DNA of 64,000 bases from Mycoplasmopsis alligatoris A21JP2 (lineage in GTDB: Bacteria > Bacillota_I > Bacilli_A > Mycoplasmatales > Metamycoplasmataceae). The notes beneath the pieces are model-generated. The model ran no database searches. It saw nothing but the letters and a program-made list of their open reading frames with translations, and was not told where the DNA came from. The DNA is taken from assembly GCF_000178375.1 (NCBI RefSeq), contig NZ_ADNC01000007.1:109581-173580 (forward strand), in the 5' to 3' direction. Within the stretch, counting starts at the first letter, position 1, and each line of letters starts with the position of its first letter. The position numbers and the translations under genes were made by a program. Positions 25,343-36,997 of this stretch are shown in pieces.

Positions 25343-26287
25343 ATGAAAACTATTTCTTATAAAGACATCTCAAAGATAGCTAATGTATCAATTTCTACTG
25401 TTAGTAGATACTACAATAATGGCTATGTTTCAAAAAAAACAAAACAAAAAATTGAAGACGTTATTGAACGTTATGAATACTTCCCAAATCATGGAGCAAG
25501 ATTAATTAGAGGAAGAGACCATTCTATATTTATAGTAATGCCAGATTGACCGCAAAATTCATATGCAACTGTTGCAAATGGAATTGTCCAAGCAGCAAAA
25601 TCACACGGAAAAAAAGTTAATATTACTTATTCAGAAACAACAACAAAAGAATATATTGATTCTATTAGATATTTACTTTCTTGAAGACCTACATCATTGG
25701 TTTTATTTGTGCCTAAATATGATGCTGAATTATTTGAATATTTAAAAACTATTGAAGATACTTCTATTGTAATTTTTGGACACGAAGTAAGAGGATTAAA
25801 CTGAATTAAAATTGATGATACAAATGCGTTTTACGCTTTAACAAAGGCGTTTTACTCTTCTATCAAGGATAATCAAAAAATGCTTTTTGTTATCGATAAA
25901 AAACTAAATGAAACGATGACTGAAGATAGAAAAATTGGATTTATTAATGCATGTAACGAACTTGGAATTGAATATGATTTTTACTATTTAGAATCAAAAA
26001 CTAAAAAAATTATTAATGAATTTATTAGACATACTAAAAAAGAAAATATTTCAAATATAGTTTGTTCAACTCATGAAGTCTTTATTTCTTTAAGTGTATT
26101 GGGCGACAAAGGTTTAAGATTAACTGATATAGGTTATCAATCTGTTTATGATTATATTCAAACTTATAAATCAAAAATATTTATCGATTATGCTTACATT
26201 GGATTAGAAATTGAAAAAATGATTTTAATTCATGGCTCTGAAGGTAAATTACAGTCAAAATTAATAAAGGCAAAAATTATTAAATAA
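25343..26287 (+). CDS. LacI/GalR-family transcriptional regulator
   Basis: 314 residues. N-terminal helix-turn-helix SYKDISKIANVSISTVSRYYNNGYVS with the hinge region (about 1-58), then a periplasmic-binding-like effector domain. LacI regulators respond to sugars or related metabolites. No sugar transport or catabolic gene is adjacent. The downstream neighbour is nfo after one base, so the target may be its own promoter (dyads at 25286 and 25308) or genes outside the window. The effector is unknown. Confidence 0.88.
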
Positions 26288-26288
26288 T

Positions 26289-27119
26289 ATGATTAAACTA
26301 GGAAGCCACATTTCTTTTACTTCACCTCGTTATTTAATAGGAGCTGTAGAAGAAAGTTTAGAAAACAAAGCAAATGTAATGATGATTTATTTAGGTGCGC
26401 CACAAAACACTAAAAGAGTTGATGTTGAACAATATAATATAAATCAGTACAATACATTTTATAAAGATAAAATTAAACCTGAAGATATTATTATTCATGC
26501 ACCATATATAGTTAATCCTGCTAATCCAACAAAATGAGTATTTTCTGCTAATTTTTTGATTGATGAAATTAAAAGAATGAACTCTTTTGGTGCAAAATAT
26601 TTAGTTTTGCACCCTGGAGCATTCACTATATTTGACACCCAAAATGCCTTGAAAACACTTGCAAAAAGTTTAAAATACATTTTTTCTAAGACAAAAGATG
26701 TAGTTATTTGTTTAGAAACAATGTCAGGAAAAGGAACTGAAATTGGAATTACTTATGAACAAATAATGTACTTAATAAATGAACTAAAAACTGATCGTCT
26801 TGCTGCTTGTTTAGACACATGTCATGTTTGAGATGCTGGATATAATATTCAAAAATATGATCAATTTAAAAAAGAATTAAAAGAAAGTGGATTACTAGAA
26901 CATATTAAAGTAATTCATCTAAATGATTCAAAAAATCCTTTATCTTCACATCGTGATAGACACGAAAATATAGGGAAAGGTCATATAGGTTTTGAAAGTC
27001 TACAAAAAGTTGTTTTTGATAGTGATTTTGATAACATCCCTATTATTCTTGAAACACCATGAGTAGATAATAAACCTATATACAAGGAAGAAATAGCATT
27101 ATTATTAAACAAAAAATAG
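26289..27119 (+). CDS. nfo: Deoxyribonuclease IV (apurinic endonuclease)
   Basis: 276 residues. TIM-barrel endonuclease IV that cuts DNA at abasic sites in base excision repair. Metal ligands are visible in IIIHAPYIVN, LVLHPGAF, CLETMSGKG, CLDTCHVWDAGY, VIHLNDSKNP with HRDRHENIGKGHIG, and ILETPW. Length is normal. Starts one base after the regulator stop, so probably cotranscribed. Confidence 0.95.
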
Positions 27120-27180
27120 AATTATTTTAAATATTTTTTATAGTATAATAAACAAGAATTTATTTAATTAAGGAGTTAAA

Positions 27181-27333
27181 ATGGCTAGAGAAGGTTTTAC
27201 TTTACAATGTACAACATGTAAAAACGAAAATTACATTAGTAAAAAAAATAAAAAACTACACCCAGAAAAAGTGGAGTTAAACAAGTTTTGTGCAAAATGC
27301 AATGCACACTCATCACACAAAGAAAAGAAATAA
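27181..27333 (+). CDS. rpmG: Ribosomal protein L33, second copy
   Basis: 50 residues. Zinc-type L33 with CTTC and CAKC. It differs clearly from the copy at 13703 (different spacing sequence and tail SSHKEKK). AAGGAG precedes the ATG. Many Firmicutes keep two or more L33 forms, often one zinc-free, but here both have the cysteines. Confidence 0.88.
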   Translation: MAREGFTLQCTTCKNENYISKKNKKLHPEKVELNKFCAKCNAHSSHKEKK

Positions 27334-27338
27334 TGATA

Positions 27339-27362
27339 AGGGAACGCAAGTTCTCTTTTATT
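27339..27362 (+). terminator. Hairpin between rpmG and the NUDIX gene
   Basis: Stem GGGAAC / GTTCTC with GCAA tetraloop, followed by TTTTATTTTT. Its T tract runs directly into the GGAG of the NUDIX gene, so the same RNA element could end rpmG transcription and gate the next gene. Confidence 0.65.
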
Positions 27363-27373
27363 TTTGGAGCAAA

Positions 27374-27916
27374 ATGAAAGAAAATAAATTACTATATCAA
27401 ACTAATTGGATAAACATGTACGAATCAAAACACGGTTTTATTTATTGCCAAAGAAAAGGAATAAATTCTATAGCCGCTTTAGTTTACAAAAAAATAAAAA
27501 ACCAAACTTATTTTTTAGTACGTTATCAACCACTTCCTGAAATAGCTGATAAAAAATCAGACTTTGAGCCATATCCTTGTGCTATTACTGGAACAATCGA
27601 ACCAAACCAAACACCTCTTGAGTGTGCTTTAAAAGAAGTTTTTGAAGAAGCCTCAATTGTTGTAACAAAAAATAATTTAGTTACTCAAAACAAATATATT
27701 GCAACAACTCAGAGTAATGAAACTGTTTTTAACTTCTTACTTGAAGTTGATTCAGATACTGAACAAAGCAATCAAAATTGTGACAATTCAATTTTTGAAT
27801 TAAATAGTTTTAATAAGTGAATTACTTTAGAAGATCTACAAAAAATTGTTAAAAATGAATTACATCATTCATCTTTAGCAGAATTATTATTGATGTATCT
27901 TTTAAATTGCAAATAA
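27374..27916 (+). CDS. NUDIX hydrolase
   Basis: 180 residues. The NUDIX box reads GTIEPNQTPLECALKEVFEE: the REuxEE core is conserved as KEVFEE, but the usual Glu six residues after the Gly is Gln. Substrate could be ADP-ribose or another nucleoside diphosphate derivative. GGAG lies 7 bases before ATG 27374. An earlier in-frame ATG at 27290 lies inside rpmG and lacks a ribosome-binding site. One Trp is encoded by TGG, unlike most genes here. Confidence 0.82.
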
Positions 27917-28015
27917 TTAGAAAATATTACTTGAAAATAATTTATATAAAAGTCAATCTATTTTTAATGATTTTAATTTATAATTTTCTATGTTAATAAT
28001 TTACAGGAGATAAAA

Positions 28016-29059
28016 ATGGATAGATCAAGATTAAATAAAGTCTTTGACGAATTAAAAGTTGAAGCACTTGTTTCAGAAGCGCCACAAACAAGATTGTGAT
28101 ATGCTAATGTACAAACTACAGATGGATATATTATTATAGAAAGAGATAAGGCAACTTTATTTGTTGATGGAAGATATATAGAGTATGCGCATGCGCATGC
28201 AAAAAATGTTGAAGTTAAACTTTTAAGTGGAAGATCAATGCATGATTGATTTGACCAAAAAGCCTTTAGAACAGTGGCTTTTGAAAGCAATTATTTGACC
28301 AAAGATGTTGAAAATAGACTTATGCAAATTGTTAAACCAGAAAGTGTAAAATGAGTAAACGGACAAGAATTAAGAATTATTAAAGACTCTGATGAATTAA
28401 CATTAATGCAAAAAACTATTGATATTTCATTAGCTGCATATGATGATTTATTAAAATGAGTTAAGCCAGGAATGACTGAAAAAGAAGTTGCTGCATATTT
28501 AAATTACTTACTTAAAAAACATGGAGCTGATAAAGAAAGTTTTGACGAAATAATTGCTGCTGGCCCAGCTTCTGCAGAACCACATCATCATCCTACAGAC
28601 AATAAACTTGAAGAAGGTCAAATGTTAAAAGTTGACTTTGGAGCTCTTTATAAAGGTTACTCAGCTGACATTACAAGAACAAGTATTTTAGGTGGTGATA
28701 AAAAAACTAAAAATCCTAAACTTTTAGAAATTTTAAACATTGTTAAAGAGTCTGCTAAAAGAGGACGTGACGCAGTTAGACCAGGAATTAAAGCAAGTGA
28801 AATTGATAAAGTTTGTCGTGACTACATCAAAAGTATGGGTTATGGTGAATACTTTGTTCACTCAACAGGACACGGACTTGGAATCGATGTGCATGAACTG
28901 CCAAATGTTTCAACAATTAATGATACAATTCTTGAAGAGGGAATGATAATTACAGTTGAACCTGGAATCTATATTGAAGGTCTTGGAGGAGCAAGAATAG
29001 AAGATGATGTACTTGTTACAAAAACAGGACGTTATATTTTCTCAAGACCAAATGAATAA
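28016..29059 (+). CDS. pepP: Xaa-Pro aminopeptidase (M24B)
   Basis: 347 residues. Creatinase-type N-terminal domain, then a pita-bread metallopeptidase with metal ligands in VDFGALYKGYSADITRT (two Asp), HSTGHGLGIDVHE (His), EPGIYIEG (Glu) and ARIEDDVLVT (Glu). It releases N-terminal residues preceding proline. CAGGAGA precedes the ATG. Monocistronic, with a strong terminator. Confidence 0.94.
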
Positions 29060-29064
29060 TATTT

Positions 29065-29092
29065 AAATAGCCAAGGCTATTTTTATTTTTTT
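29065..29092 (+). terminator. Terminator of pepP
   Basis: Perfect 8-bp stem AAATAGCC / GGCTATTT with AA loop and a T-rich tail. Confidence 0.85.
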
Positions 29093-29216
29093 TAATTTTT
29101 TATAAAAAACCTTTAAAAAATAGCATTATTTCAACAATTTGCAAAAAAAATAAATTTTTTAAATTTTAAGGTATATTTATAGTGAAAAAATAGCACTTGC
29201 TATTATAAGGAGAATT

Positions 29217-29945
29217 ATGACAAAGAAATTTTTATTATTTTTATCAAGCAGTCTTGTTTTAGCGCCTGTTATTGTGGCATCATGTAGTCCTAAAAAAGTG
29301 GAAGAAAAAAAAGATACAACAAACAAAACAGAAGACAAAGAAACAACTAACAAAGAAGAAGCTAATAAAGTTAGTGAAGCAGAAGCAAAAGCTAAATCAG
29401 AAGCTTTAGTAGCAGCACTAGAATTATTAGATGGTGAAATTGCCTTATGAAATGCTTTTGATGATGGAAAATTAAGTGAAGATGCTTATAAAGACATTGT
29501 TAAAAAATCAGTAGAAGAATTAAACAAATTAACAGCTCTAAAAACAAAAACTAATGTAACAGCTGAAGAAGTTAGTGCAGCATTACAAGCTTCAAATTTA
29601 AGATTTACACAATTATTAAAAGAAGCTTCTGCAAAAACTAAATTAAACACAGAATCTAATGGTGTTACAAGAGTAAGATCTAAAATTGATGAAGAAGTTT
29701 TATTCTGAGACGCATTTATTTCTACATTATCAAAAAATGAAGTATACAAAGATATTAAAACAAAAGCTGAAGCAGAAAAAACTAAATTAACAACTTTACA
29801 AAATAAAACTGGTTTAACAGAAGCTGAAGTATCAACTGGTGTTGCAGCATCTAAAGCGGCATTTATTAAACTAAAAGAAGAAGCTTCAAAAGCAACAAAA
29901 TTAAACTCAAATTCAGAAGGAATTACAAGAGTTAACGGAAACTAA
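29217..29945 (+). CDS. Lipoprotein with two tandem repeats
   Basis: 242 residues. Signal peptide with lipobox VASC (Cys 22), then a Lys/Glu/Thr-rich linker (about 24-60). Two homologous repeats of about 85 residues follow (about 63-155 and 156-240), each opening with a WNAF or WDAF motif and ending KLNTESNGVTRV or KLNSNSEGITRV. The two first Trp codons are TGA. Repeats are helical with conserved Ala/Lys pattern. Likely a surface antigen. Repeat number could vary by recombination. No enzymatic motif is seen. Confidence 0.85.
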
Positions 29946-29979
29946 AAAAAATGAGCCTTTTAAAAAGCTCATTTTTTTA
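29944..29979. terminator. Bidirectional terminator between convergent genes
   Basis: Stem ATGAGC / GCTCAT extended by an A run on the left and a T run on the right, so it works in both directions. It overlaps the stop codons of both the lipoprotein and the minus-strand gene. Confidence 0.85.
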
Positions 29980-31551
29980 TTTTTTTAAGAGATTAATTGC
30001 TTTAGAAATTCTAAACATAATATATTTTTTGATAAATAAATTAAACAAATTAATCATATTTTTATCAATTTTATGCTCAAGTTCAATAACTAAAAGAGAT
30101 TTTTTGTAATCATAATATAACATAAAACTAGAACCACTACTTAATGTTATATTTTGTAAATATTTAATATATTCTCTGTCAAAATTATTGTTTTTAATTT
30201 CAATTATTTTCTCTTTTTTTGTTAGATTTTGACCCACTGTAAACAGATTGTTAAATTGACTAATTGCACTTGCATCAAGATGAATAGTTTTAATTTGTTT
30301 AGAATAAGATGAATAAATTTCTAAACTTTGATTGTATTTATAATTGAGCAAATCATTTTTGTTTTTGTAATTATTAAGCATGACTATTACAAGCAAAATA
30401 AACTCAGTGTTATTTAAATTATAGTTGTTAAATACACCACTTGAAAAACGATGATTTGAATAATAATAAAGAGTTTCATCTTCATTTAAAACTTCGTTTT
30501 CATACTTGAATTTTAAGTTATAGTTTTTTATGATATTTACAACTCTTTTGCTTGCATTTAATGGAAGAATTATAGTTTTATCTAGCATATTATTTTTCTT
30601 TCAAAAAGTAAACATAAAGTCAATAAATAGAAATGATATTGAATCCTGACCAAACTTTTTAAGACCACCATTTATTTTTAAATACAGTTCAACTTTGTTT
30701 TCGTTATTACAAATAAAAAATATATCAGGAACTTTTTGTGTAAATTTTAAGTTATTAATAAAGTTATAAGAACCTTTAATTAATTCAGAACCAATTATTT
30801 TTTTTGATAAATTCACAAAATTAAATCCTAATTTTTTAACAGTTTTGCTAAAAATATTGTTTTGAAGTTGGTTAAAAAACACACCATGTATTCTTAAATT
30901 TTGTTTATATGATGGAAAATAATTATTTAATTTTTCACTTAAAGCATTAGCATAAAAATCAACTAATTTAGTTAAGCTTGTATTTTCGTAAGAAGGATTT
31001 AAAGTTTTAAGTATTTCTAAATCAAAATCCTTCATCTTATTCTGAAGCTCATAAAATATTTGTTTATTTATAATGTCACCATTAGATTTAAACATTTTTA
31101 AAGCTCCATTTGGTTTAGATGGTTTTTTTTCAAAATAAATGGTTGCAATAAAATTACCACTTGTTGAAATACTTCTAACTATATCTTCATTAATTTCATC
31201 AACTTTAAAATTTGTTACTATGTTATGTTTTTTAAAGTTAAAAATTTTAATTATTTCTTCTCTTAATTTTACGTTTATCTCTTTATCAAAAGCTAAAAAG
31301 ACATTTTTTTGTTCACCTAGTTCATTAGCTAAAATTGATGAAATAATTTCTAATGTGTAATTATTAAATGATCCTAAACCTAGATCTTTTCAAAATTCTA
31401 GTGAGTTATTATAAAAACTTGGAAGCTTGAAAAAAGCATCTTTTTTGATTTCTCAATTATTAAAAATAACCGAAAGTTCTTCTTTTGTTTTTAAATCATC
31501 GTTATAGTAATTTAATCAATTTTTTGAAATAATATCTTTAGTTTGACTCAT
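29977..31551 (-). CDS. Catalytically dead phosphohexomutase homologue
   Basis: 524 residues, unbroken (TGA read as Trp at several places). Length and order of blocks follow phosphomannomutase/phosphoglucomutase. YYNDDLKTKEELS opens it, and about residues 130-160 give SGNFIATIYFEKKPSKPNGALK, aligning with the TASHNPxxxNGxK loop, but the phosphoserine is absent. The metal loop DPDADR is replaced by CNNENKV (about 281), the sugar loop FEESxG by YSNHRFSSG (about 364), and RPSGTEPK by LSSGSSF (about 470). The fold is therefore likely kept and activity lost. A binding or regulatory role, or slow decay, are both possible. No Shine-Dalgarno sequence is obvious. Confidence 0.6.
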
Positions 31552-31608
31552 AAAAATATTTTAGTTTATTAAATAAATTTTTATAGAAAATAATTTTTAT
31601 TAAAATGT

Positions 31609-31697
31609 AAATAAAAAATCAAAGCACATATTTAGCTTTGATATAGTTATTTTGGTAATTATAAGTCACTAGGATTAATTTGTATTTCCTGTGTCAT
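31609..31697. repeat. Left 89-bp target-site duplication of the IS element
   Basis: Identical by eye to 33536-33624. It carries the last 13 codons (with stop) of gyrA and the TCAAAGC / GCTTTGA gyrA terminator hairpin. This copy is the non-functional duplicate. The functional one adjoins gyrA. Confidence 0.92.
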
Positions 31698-33535
31698 CCT
31701 GTGTTTCCAAGTTATTAAAGAAATTACAATTGGTGTATATCTATAGATATACATTTTTTTATTTTTTTAAAAAATATACATTGTTTACTATTGATATGGT
31801 ATAATAAAGGCATGCATGATAAATGAATAATAATAAAAGCTAAAAGAAAAGATAAAGTATACGTAAGCGCTTGTATATCAAAAGGATTTGGTAAAGGTGT
31901 TTTTCGAACTATAGGATTAGGCAGTTTAGAAGAATTAACTAAATTGAACAAAGAAGCTATTGCAACATTGAAAAATAAATGTCTAGAACTAAGCACAGAA
32001 ACTCCTAACGAAGTTGTAAAACAAGATCTACTAAATTCACTCTCTTCATCTGTATTTGAGCATGAAATAGTTAATTATGGAATTTCTAGTTTATACAAAA
32101 TGATTAATAAATTAAATTTATTTAGAGATTTGCCAAAAACAAAACACAAAAATATAGAAGAAATAATTGAATATATTATTGCAAAGAGAATAATCGATCC
32201 ATCGTCTATTATTCAATCATTCAAGGATAAAGATAAATTTCAAAATGACATTAAAAATAAAAAAACAACATTTTATAATTGTTTAGATTTTGTAGAAAAT
32301 CATAAAGATATAATTTTTAAATCTGTTAATAATGTAATAGCAAGTGAAACAAATCGAAAAGTTAATATTGTTTTTTATGATGTTACAACAGTTTATTTTG
32401 AAACATTTGTAAGAAACAGATTTAGAAATCCTGGTTATTCAAAAGACGGAAAATTTAAAGAAGATCAGTTAGTAGTTGGTATGGTTACAGATTTAAATGG
32501 AATTCCTATTCACTATAAATTATTCGAAGGCAATAAACCTGAGATGAAAACATTTGTTCCGTTTGTTGTGGAAATGAAACAAAAATATAACTTAAATAAT
32601 GTAACAATAGTTGCCGATAGAGGAATGAATATTAACGCAAATTTAAGATTTTTAGAAAGTAATAATATTGATTATATTATTTCATATCGTTTAATGTCTG
32701 CAAGTAAAGAAATAAAGGAAAGTGCTTTATCTATAGGTGAATATGAAAAAAATAATTCTTTTTTATCTAAAGAAGTTTTGTATGAATCTAATTGAAAAAA
32801 AGGACGTTTGAATGGAAAAATTAGAAAAAAAATTTATACATATTCCAGCAAAAGAGCACTCAAAGATAAAAATGATAGAGAAAATTTAATAAATAATTTT
32901 GTTAAAAAGCAAGATAAACATGGAATAGTAAACATAGATAAAATGTTAGGTTCTAAAAAATGTAAGTATTTTCAAAGTGTTGGTGATTCGAAATTTATGT
33001 TAAATCAAAATAAAATATTGAATGATGAAAAATTCGATGGTTATTACGTTTATGAAACATCTAGAATAGATATGACTCCAATTCAGATTGTTGAAACATA
33101 TGCCAAACAATGACAAATAGAAGAAAATTTTAGAACTTTAAAATCAGCTATACAAATTAGACCGGTTCATGTTTGAACTAATGAACATATAAAAGGTTAT
33201 TTTACATTATGCATATTATCATTAATAGTTTTTAAATACTCTCTTTATGTAGTTAATGATTTTTTAAATAAAAATGGAGTTATCGACAGGATAACTAACG
33301 ATAGATTCAAAAATGCTTTAGCAAATGCTAATTATACTGTTGATAAAGTTAACGGAAAAATAGTTGATACTAAAAAGATTACAAACTCAAACAATCCTTT
33401 ATTAAATGATGATTATTCAATAATTAATATGTCATTTAACAAATATTTCAATAGTAAATAAATATCAAAAAATACACATTCGCCTATTTTATAGGGGAAT
33501 ATGTATTTTTTTATTCTCTAACTTGGAAACTCAGG
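31698..33535 (+). mobile_element. IS1634-family insertion sequence, intact, 1,838 bp
   Basis: Terminal inverted repeats CCTGTGTTTCCAAGTTA (31698-31714) and its complement at 33519-33535 (TAACTTGGAAACTCAGG) match at 16 of 17 positions. The single transposase gene is complete. A palindrome GTATATCTATAGATATAC (31735-31752) plus T run lies just inside the left end and should block read-through from outside. A hairpin (about 33470-33512, AATACACATTC / GAATATGTATT) ends the transposase message. Size, transposase type and very long target duplications all agree with IS1634, known for variable long direct repeats. Confidence 0.9.
31812..33461 (+). CDS. IS1634-family transposase (DDE)
   Basis: 549 residues, no lesion. 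Start ATG 31812 (MHDKWIIIKAKRKDKVY), with ATG 31944 as a later alternative. The DDE residues are D190 in FYDVTTVYF, D269 in VADRGMN, and E437 in YAKQWQIEENFRTLKS, which also fits the Y-(2)-R-(3)-E-(6)-K signature except that Gln replaces Arg. Several TGA codons encode Trp. It should be active in this genetic code. Expression would come from the AT-rich left end (TATAAT at 31799-31804). Confidence 0.92.
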
Positions 33536-33624
33536 AAATAAAAAATCAAAGCACATATTTAGCTTTGATATAGTTATTTTGGTAATTATAAGTCACTAGG
33601 ATTAATTTGTATTTCCTGTGTCAT
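33536..33624. repeat. Right 89-bp target-site duplication, overlapping gyrA
   Basis: Second copy of the 89-bp repeat. It includes the true end of gyrA (33586-33624) and the gyrA terminator (TCAAAGC / GCTTTGA, about 33545-33567). Because the duplication preserved both, gyrA was not truncated by the insertion. Confidence 0.92.
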
Positions 33625-36270
33625 TGCTTTAATAAAATCTTCCATTTCTTCTTCAGTTTTAACTATTTCAACTGCGATTATTTCATCGTTTTCACGTAAA
33701 TTGATAATCTTTACACCTTTTGTTGCTCTTGAAGTTACAGATAATTGAGAAATTGAAATTCTTATTGTTGTTCCTGATGAAGTAATAATTAAAGCTTCAT
33801 CATTTTTGTTTACAAATTTTGCAAAAATTAAATCTCCCGCTTTATCTGCATTAATTGCAGTAACACCTTTTCCACCACGTTTAATTAATCTAAATTCATC
33901 AGAGTGTGTTAGTTTTCCAAAACCTTTTGTACCTATAGATAAGATGAATTCACCATCTAGGTCAGAAGAAGCAGCTATAACTTTTTTGTTTTCGTCTAGC
34001 CTAATACCTCTAACTCCTTGTGAATTTCTACTTAATGGTCTTAAATCAAGCGAAGAGAATTTAACAACATTTTTTCCGTTTGAAGCTATTAAAATTTCGT
34101 TTTCATCAGTGACAATAAATGCATTAACTAAATGATCATCTTCTTTTAATCTAAAGGCATTTTTACCATTACTTCTAATTGATTCATATTCTGAAAGAGC
34201 TGTTTTCTTAATTACACCTTTTTCTGTTATTGTAACTAAGAAATGATCATCATTATATTCATCTACTGACAATAATGAAACTACTTTTTCACCTTCTTTT
34301 TCATTTAAAGAAGGAATTATATTAATAAATGGTGTACCTTTTGATTGTTTAGAACCTTCAGGAACTTGATGAGCTCTAATTCTATAAACTCTACCTAAAT
34401 TGGTAAATAGCATTAAGTCTGTATGGGTTGTAGTTTGTAATATTTTTGAGATATCGTCATCATCATAAGTTTTCATTGTGCTAACACCAATACCACCACG
34501 ATTTTGCATATTGTAGTCTTCAAGCTTCATGCGTTTTACGTATCCTTTAACGCTTGTTGTTATAACAATATTATTAACCGGGATTAAGTCTTCATCACTT
34601 ATTGAACTTACAGTAAATTCATCAATTTGGGTACGTCTTTCATCACCAAATCTATCTCTAATTTCGCTTAATTCATCTATGATTAAGTTAATTAAGGCTT
34701 CACGTGATTCTAAAATTCCTTTAAGATATGAAATTTCTTTATTTAATTCATCAATTTCAAGATTCATTTTTTCAATGTTTAATCCTGTTAAACGACGAAG
34801 GTTCATATCAAGAATAGCTTTTGTTTGTCTATCAGATAAATTAAATCTTTTTGCTAATCTTTCTTGAGCAATTGCGTCATTTGCTGATGTTTTAATTATT
34901 TGAACTACTTCATCAATGTTTGAAACAGCTATTTTTAGTCCATCTAAAATATGTAATTTATCTTGAGCTTTTTCTAAATCAAATTTTAACCTTCTAGTTA
35001 CTACTTCAATTTGATGATCTAAATAAATACTTAAAATTTGTTTTAAATTAAGTAATTTAGGCTCTCCATGAACTAAAGCTACTAGGTTAGCATTAACGTT
35101 TGTTTGTAAGTAAGATTTTTGATAAAGTTTGTTTAAAAGAATGTGTGCATTGTAACCTTTTTTAACATCAATTACAATTCTAATTCCTTCACGGTTTGAC
35201 TCGTCTCTTAATTCACCGATTCCTTCAACAGTTTTATCTTTATGGAGTTCAACAATTTTTTCTATAATTGTCGTTTTTTTAACAGCATAAGGTATTTCAG
35301 TAATTATAATTCTTGATTTTCCATTAGCAAATTCTTCAATTTTAGCTTGTGATCTTAAAGGAATTTTTCCTTTTCCAGTTTCATAAGCATCATAAATACC
35401 TTTAACACCTAAAATTGTGGCTCCTGTTGGAAAATCAGGACCTTTAATGTGTTCCATTAATTCTTTGGTAGTAATTTCAGGGTTTCTAGCAAAAGCAATA
35501 GTAGCATTAATAGTTTCAGTTAAATTATGTGGAGGAATTTCTGTGGCCATACCAACTGCTATCCCTGTAGCACCAGAAACTAAAATATTTGGAAAACGAG
35601 AAGGTAAAACAACTGGTTCTAATTCGCTAGCGTCATAGTTATCAACAAAATTAACGGTATCTTTTTTAATACCATCCAGCATTTCAGCGGCTAATTTACT
35701 CATTCTAGCTTCAGTATAACGCATAGCAGCTGCTTGATCACCATCTATAGAACCAAAGTTACCATGTCCATCAACTAATGGATAACGCATAGAAAAATCT
35801 TGAGCTAATCTAACCATAGCTTCATAAACTGAACTGTCTCCATGTGGGTGATACTTACCTAAAACGTCCCCAACAATACGAGCACTTTTACGGTGTTGTG
35901 AAGAGTGTGTAATACCTAGTTCCAACATATCATACAAAATACGACGATGAACTGGTTTTAATCCATCTCTAGCATCAGGTAGAGCTCTAGAAACAATAAC
36001 GCTCATTGCATATTCTAAAAATGAGTTTTTCATTTCACTATCAACTTTAATAGGACTTAATCCATTAATAGGATCAGTAATTAATTGTGATTGAACTTGA
36101 TATTCTTCTTTTTCTTGTGGAATTTCTTCTTCTTCAACTTCTACTTTTGGAGCAGCTTTTTTCTTGAAAACCATTCTATTATTTTCTTCATATTCATACT
36201 CTAAATTAGTTTCTAAATGAACCTTTTGTTCTTCATTATCAATTTTGTTTTTTTCTTTATTATCGCTCAT
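33586..36270 (-). CDS. gyrA: DNA gyrase subunit A
   Basis: 894 residues. It cuts and rejoins DNA during negative supercoiling. The catalytic tyrosine lies in [12 protein letters not shown], and the quinolone-determining region [19 protein letters not shown] is intact. The GyrA box (QNRGGIGVS) marks gyrase rather than topoisomerase IV. A glutamate-rich N-terminal extension of about 70 residues precedes the core. ATG 36270 is preferred to the upstream in-frame ATG at 36306 because GAGGT precedes it. The 3' end and terminator are duplicated by the IS at 31698. Confidence 0.96.
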   Translation of the reverse strand: MSDNKEKNKIDNEEQKVHLETNLEYEYEENNRMVFKKKAAPKVEVEEEEIPQEKEEYQVQSQLITDPINGLSPIKVDSEMKNSFLEYAMSVIVSRALPDARDGLKPVHRRILYDMLELGITHSSQHRKSARIVGDVLGKYHPHGDSSVYEAMVRLAQDFSMRYPLVDGHGNFGSIDGDQAAAMRYTEARMSKLAAEMLDGIKKDTVNFVDNYDASELEPVVLPSRFPNILVSGATGIAVGMATEIPPHNLTETINATIAFARNPEITTKELMEHIKGPDFPTGATILGVKGIYDAYETGKGKIPLRSQAKIEEFANGKSRIIITEIPYAVKKTTIIEKIVELHKDKTVEGIGELRDESNREGIRIVIDVKKGYNAHILLNKLYQKSYLQTNVNANLVALVHGEPKLLNLKQILSIYLDHQIEVVTRRLKFDLEKAQDKLHILDGLKIAVSNIDEVVQIIKTSANDAIAQERLAKRFNLSDRQTKAILDMNLRRLTGLNIEKMNLEIDELNKEISYLKGILESREALINLIIDELSEIRDRFGDERRTQIDEFTVSSISDEDLIPVNNIVITTSVKGYVKRMKLEDYNMQNRGGIGVSTMKTYDDDDISKILQTTTHTDLMLFTNLGRVYRIRAHQVPEGSKQSKGTPFINIIPSLNEKEGEKVVSLLSVDEYNDDHFLVTITEKGVIKKTALSEYESIRSNGKNAFRLKEDDHLVNAFIVTDENEILIASNGKNVVKFSSLDLRPLSRNSQGVRGIRLDENKKVIAASSDLDGEFILSIGTKGFGKLTHSDEFRLIKRGGKGVTAINADKAGDLIFAKFVNKNDEALIITSSGTTIRISISQLSVTSRATKGVKIINLRENDEIIAVEIVKTEEEMEDFIKAMTQEIQINPSDL

Positions 36271-36360
36271 ATGTACCTCAAAAATTAATTGCTTATATTT
36301 TACCAAAAATTACATTTTTTGTGATCTATTTATATTTATTTTAAATATTTTAAATATTTA

Positions 36361-36975
36361 TTAATTATTTGGAATTTTTGCCTCTAAATAGTTAATATTT
36401 TTTCCTAAACTTGATCATTTTTGTTCATAACCAGTCATATAATTATTTTTACTAAATTCACTTTTATGTAAATCTCTAGTGACATTAATTATTTGTCATT
36501 TATTCAATTCTAGTGATTCAATTGAATAATCAAAAAGTTTGTCGTTGTCGGTTTTTAATTTTAAAATTCCATTTTTATCTAATATACAGGCATATTCGTC
36601 TAAAAAGGTTTTATAAGTTAATCTTCTTTTTTCGTGTCTTTTTTTTGGTCAAGGATCACTAAAAGTTAATCACATTTCTAGAATTTTTCCAGTAAAAATT
36701 TGGCTTAAATTTATCGCATCTTGACAAATAACATAAAGGTTTTTAAGTTCTAATTCATCAATTTTTTTAATTATTTTTGCTGCAACAGTTTCATATTTTT
36801 CAAAAGCATAGTATTTAATATGTGAATTATTTAGTGCTAATTGACTAATCATCTCTCCTTTTCCAGCTCCAATTTCAATAATTGAATCTTTGTCTATGCC
36901 TATAGGAAAGGCGTCTATGTAAAATTTTGAGCTTTGTAGTTTTACTAAAGCATCTTTATCGTTTCTTAATCTCAT
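36361..36975 (-). CDS. trmB: tRNA (guanine-N7)-methyltransferase
   Basis: 204 residues. It methylates G46 of tRNA with SAM. Motif [12 protein letters not shown], then [18 protein letters not shown], the TrmB signature. [14 protein letters not shown] and the C-terminal [11 protein letters not shown] block are also present. Several Trp are TGA. Start ATG 36975 gives MRLRNDKDA, matching the family start. No strong ribosome-binding site precedes it. Confidence 0.94.
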
Positions 36976-36997
36976 AATGATAAATTTTAGCATATAA

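Noticed and set aside
28185..28198. 14-base perfect palindrome ATGCGCATGCGCAT inside pepP
   Set aside because: It encodes alternating Tyr-Ala-His-Ala-His in the N-terminal domain, so the repeat follows from tandem codons. No regulatory context.
34529..34867. 112-residue frame antisense to gyrA
   Set aside because: Shadow frame within a highly conserved gene, no start signals.
36271..36306. Upstream in-frame start for gyrA (MVKYKQLIF)
   Set aside because: It lacks a ribosome-binding site, whereas ATG 36270 has GAGGT at the right distance.
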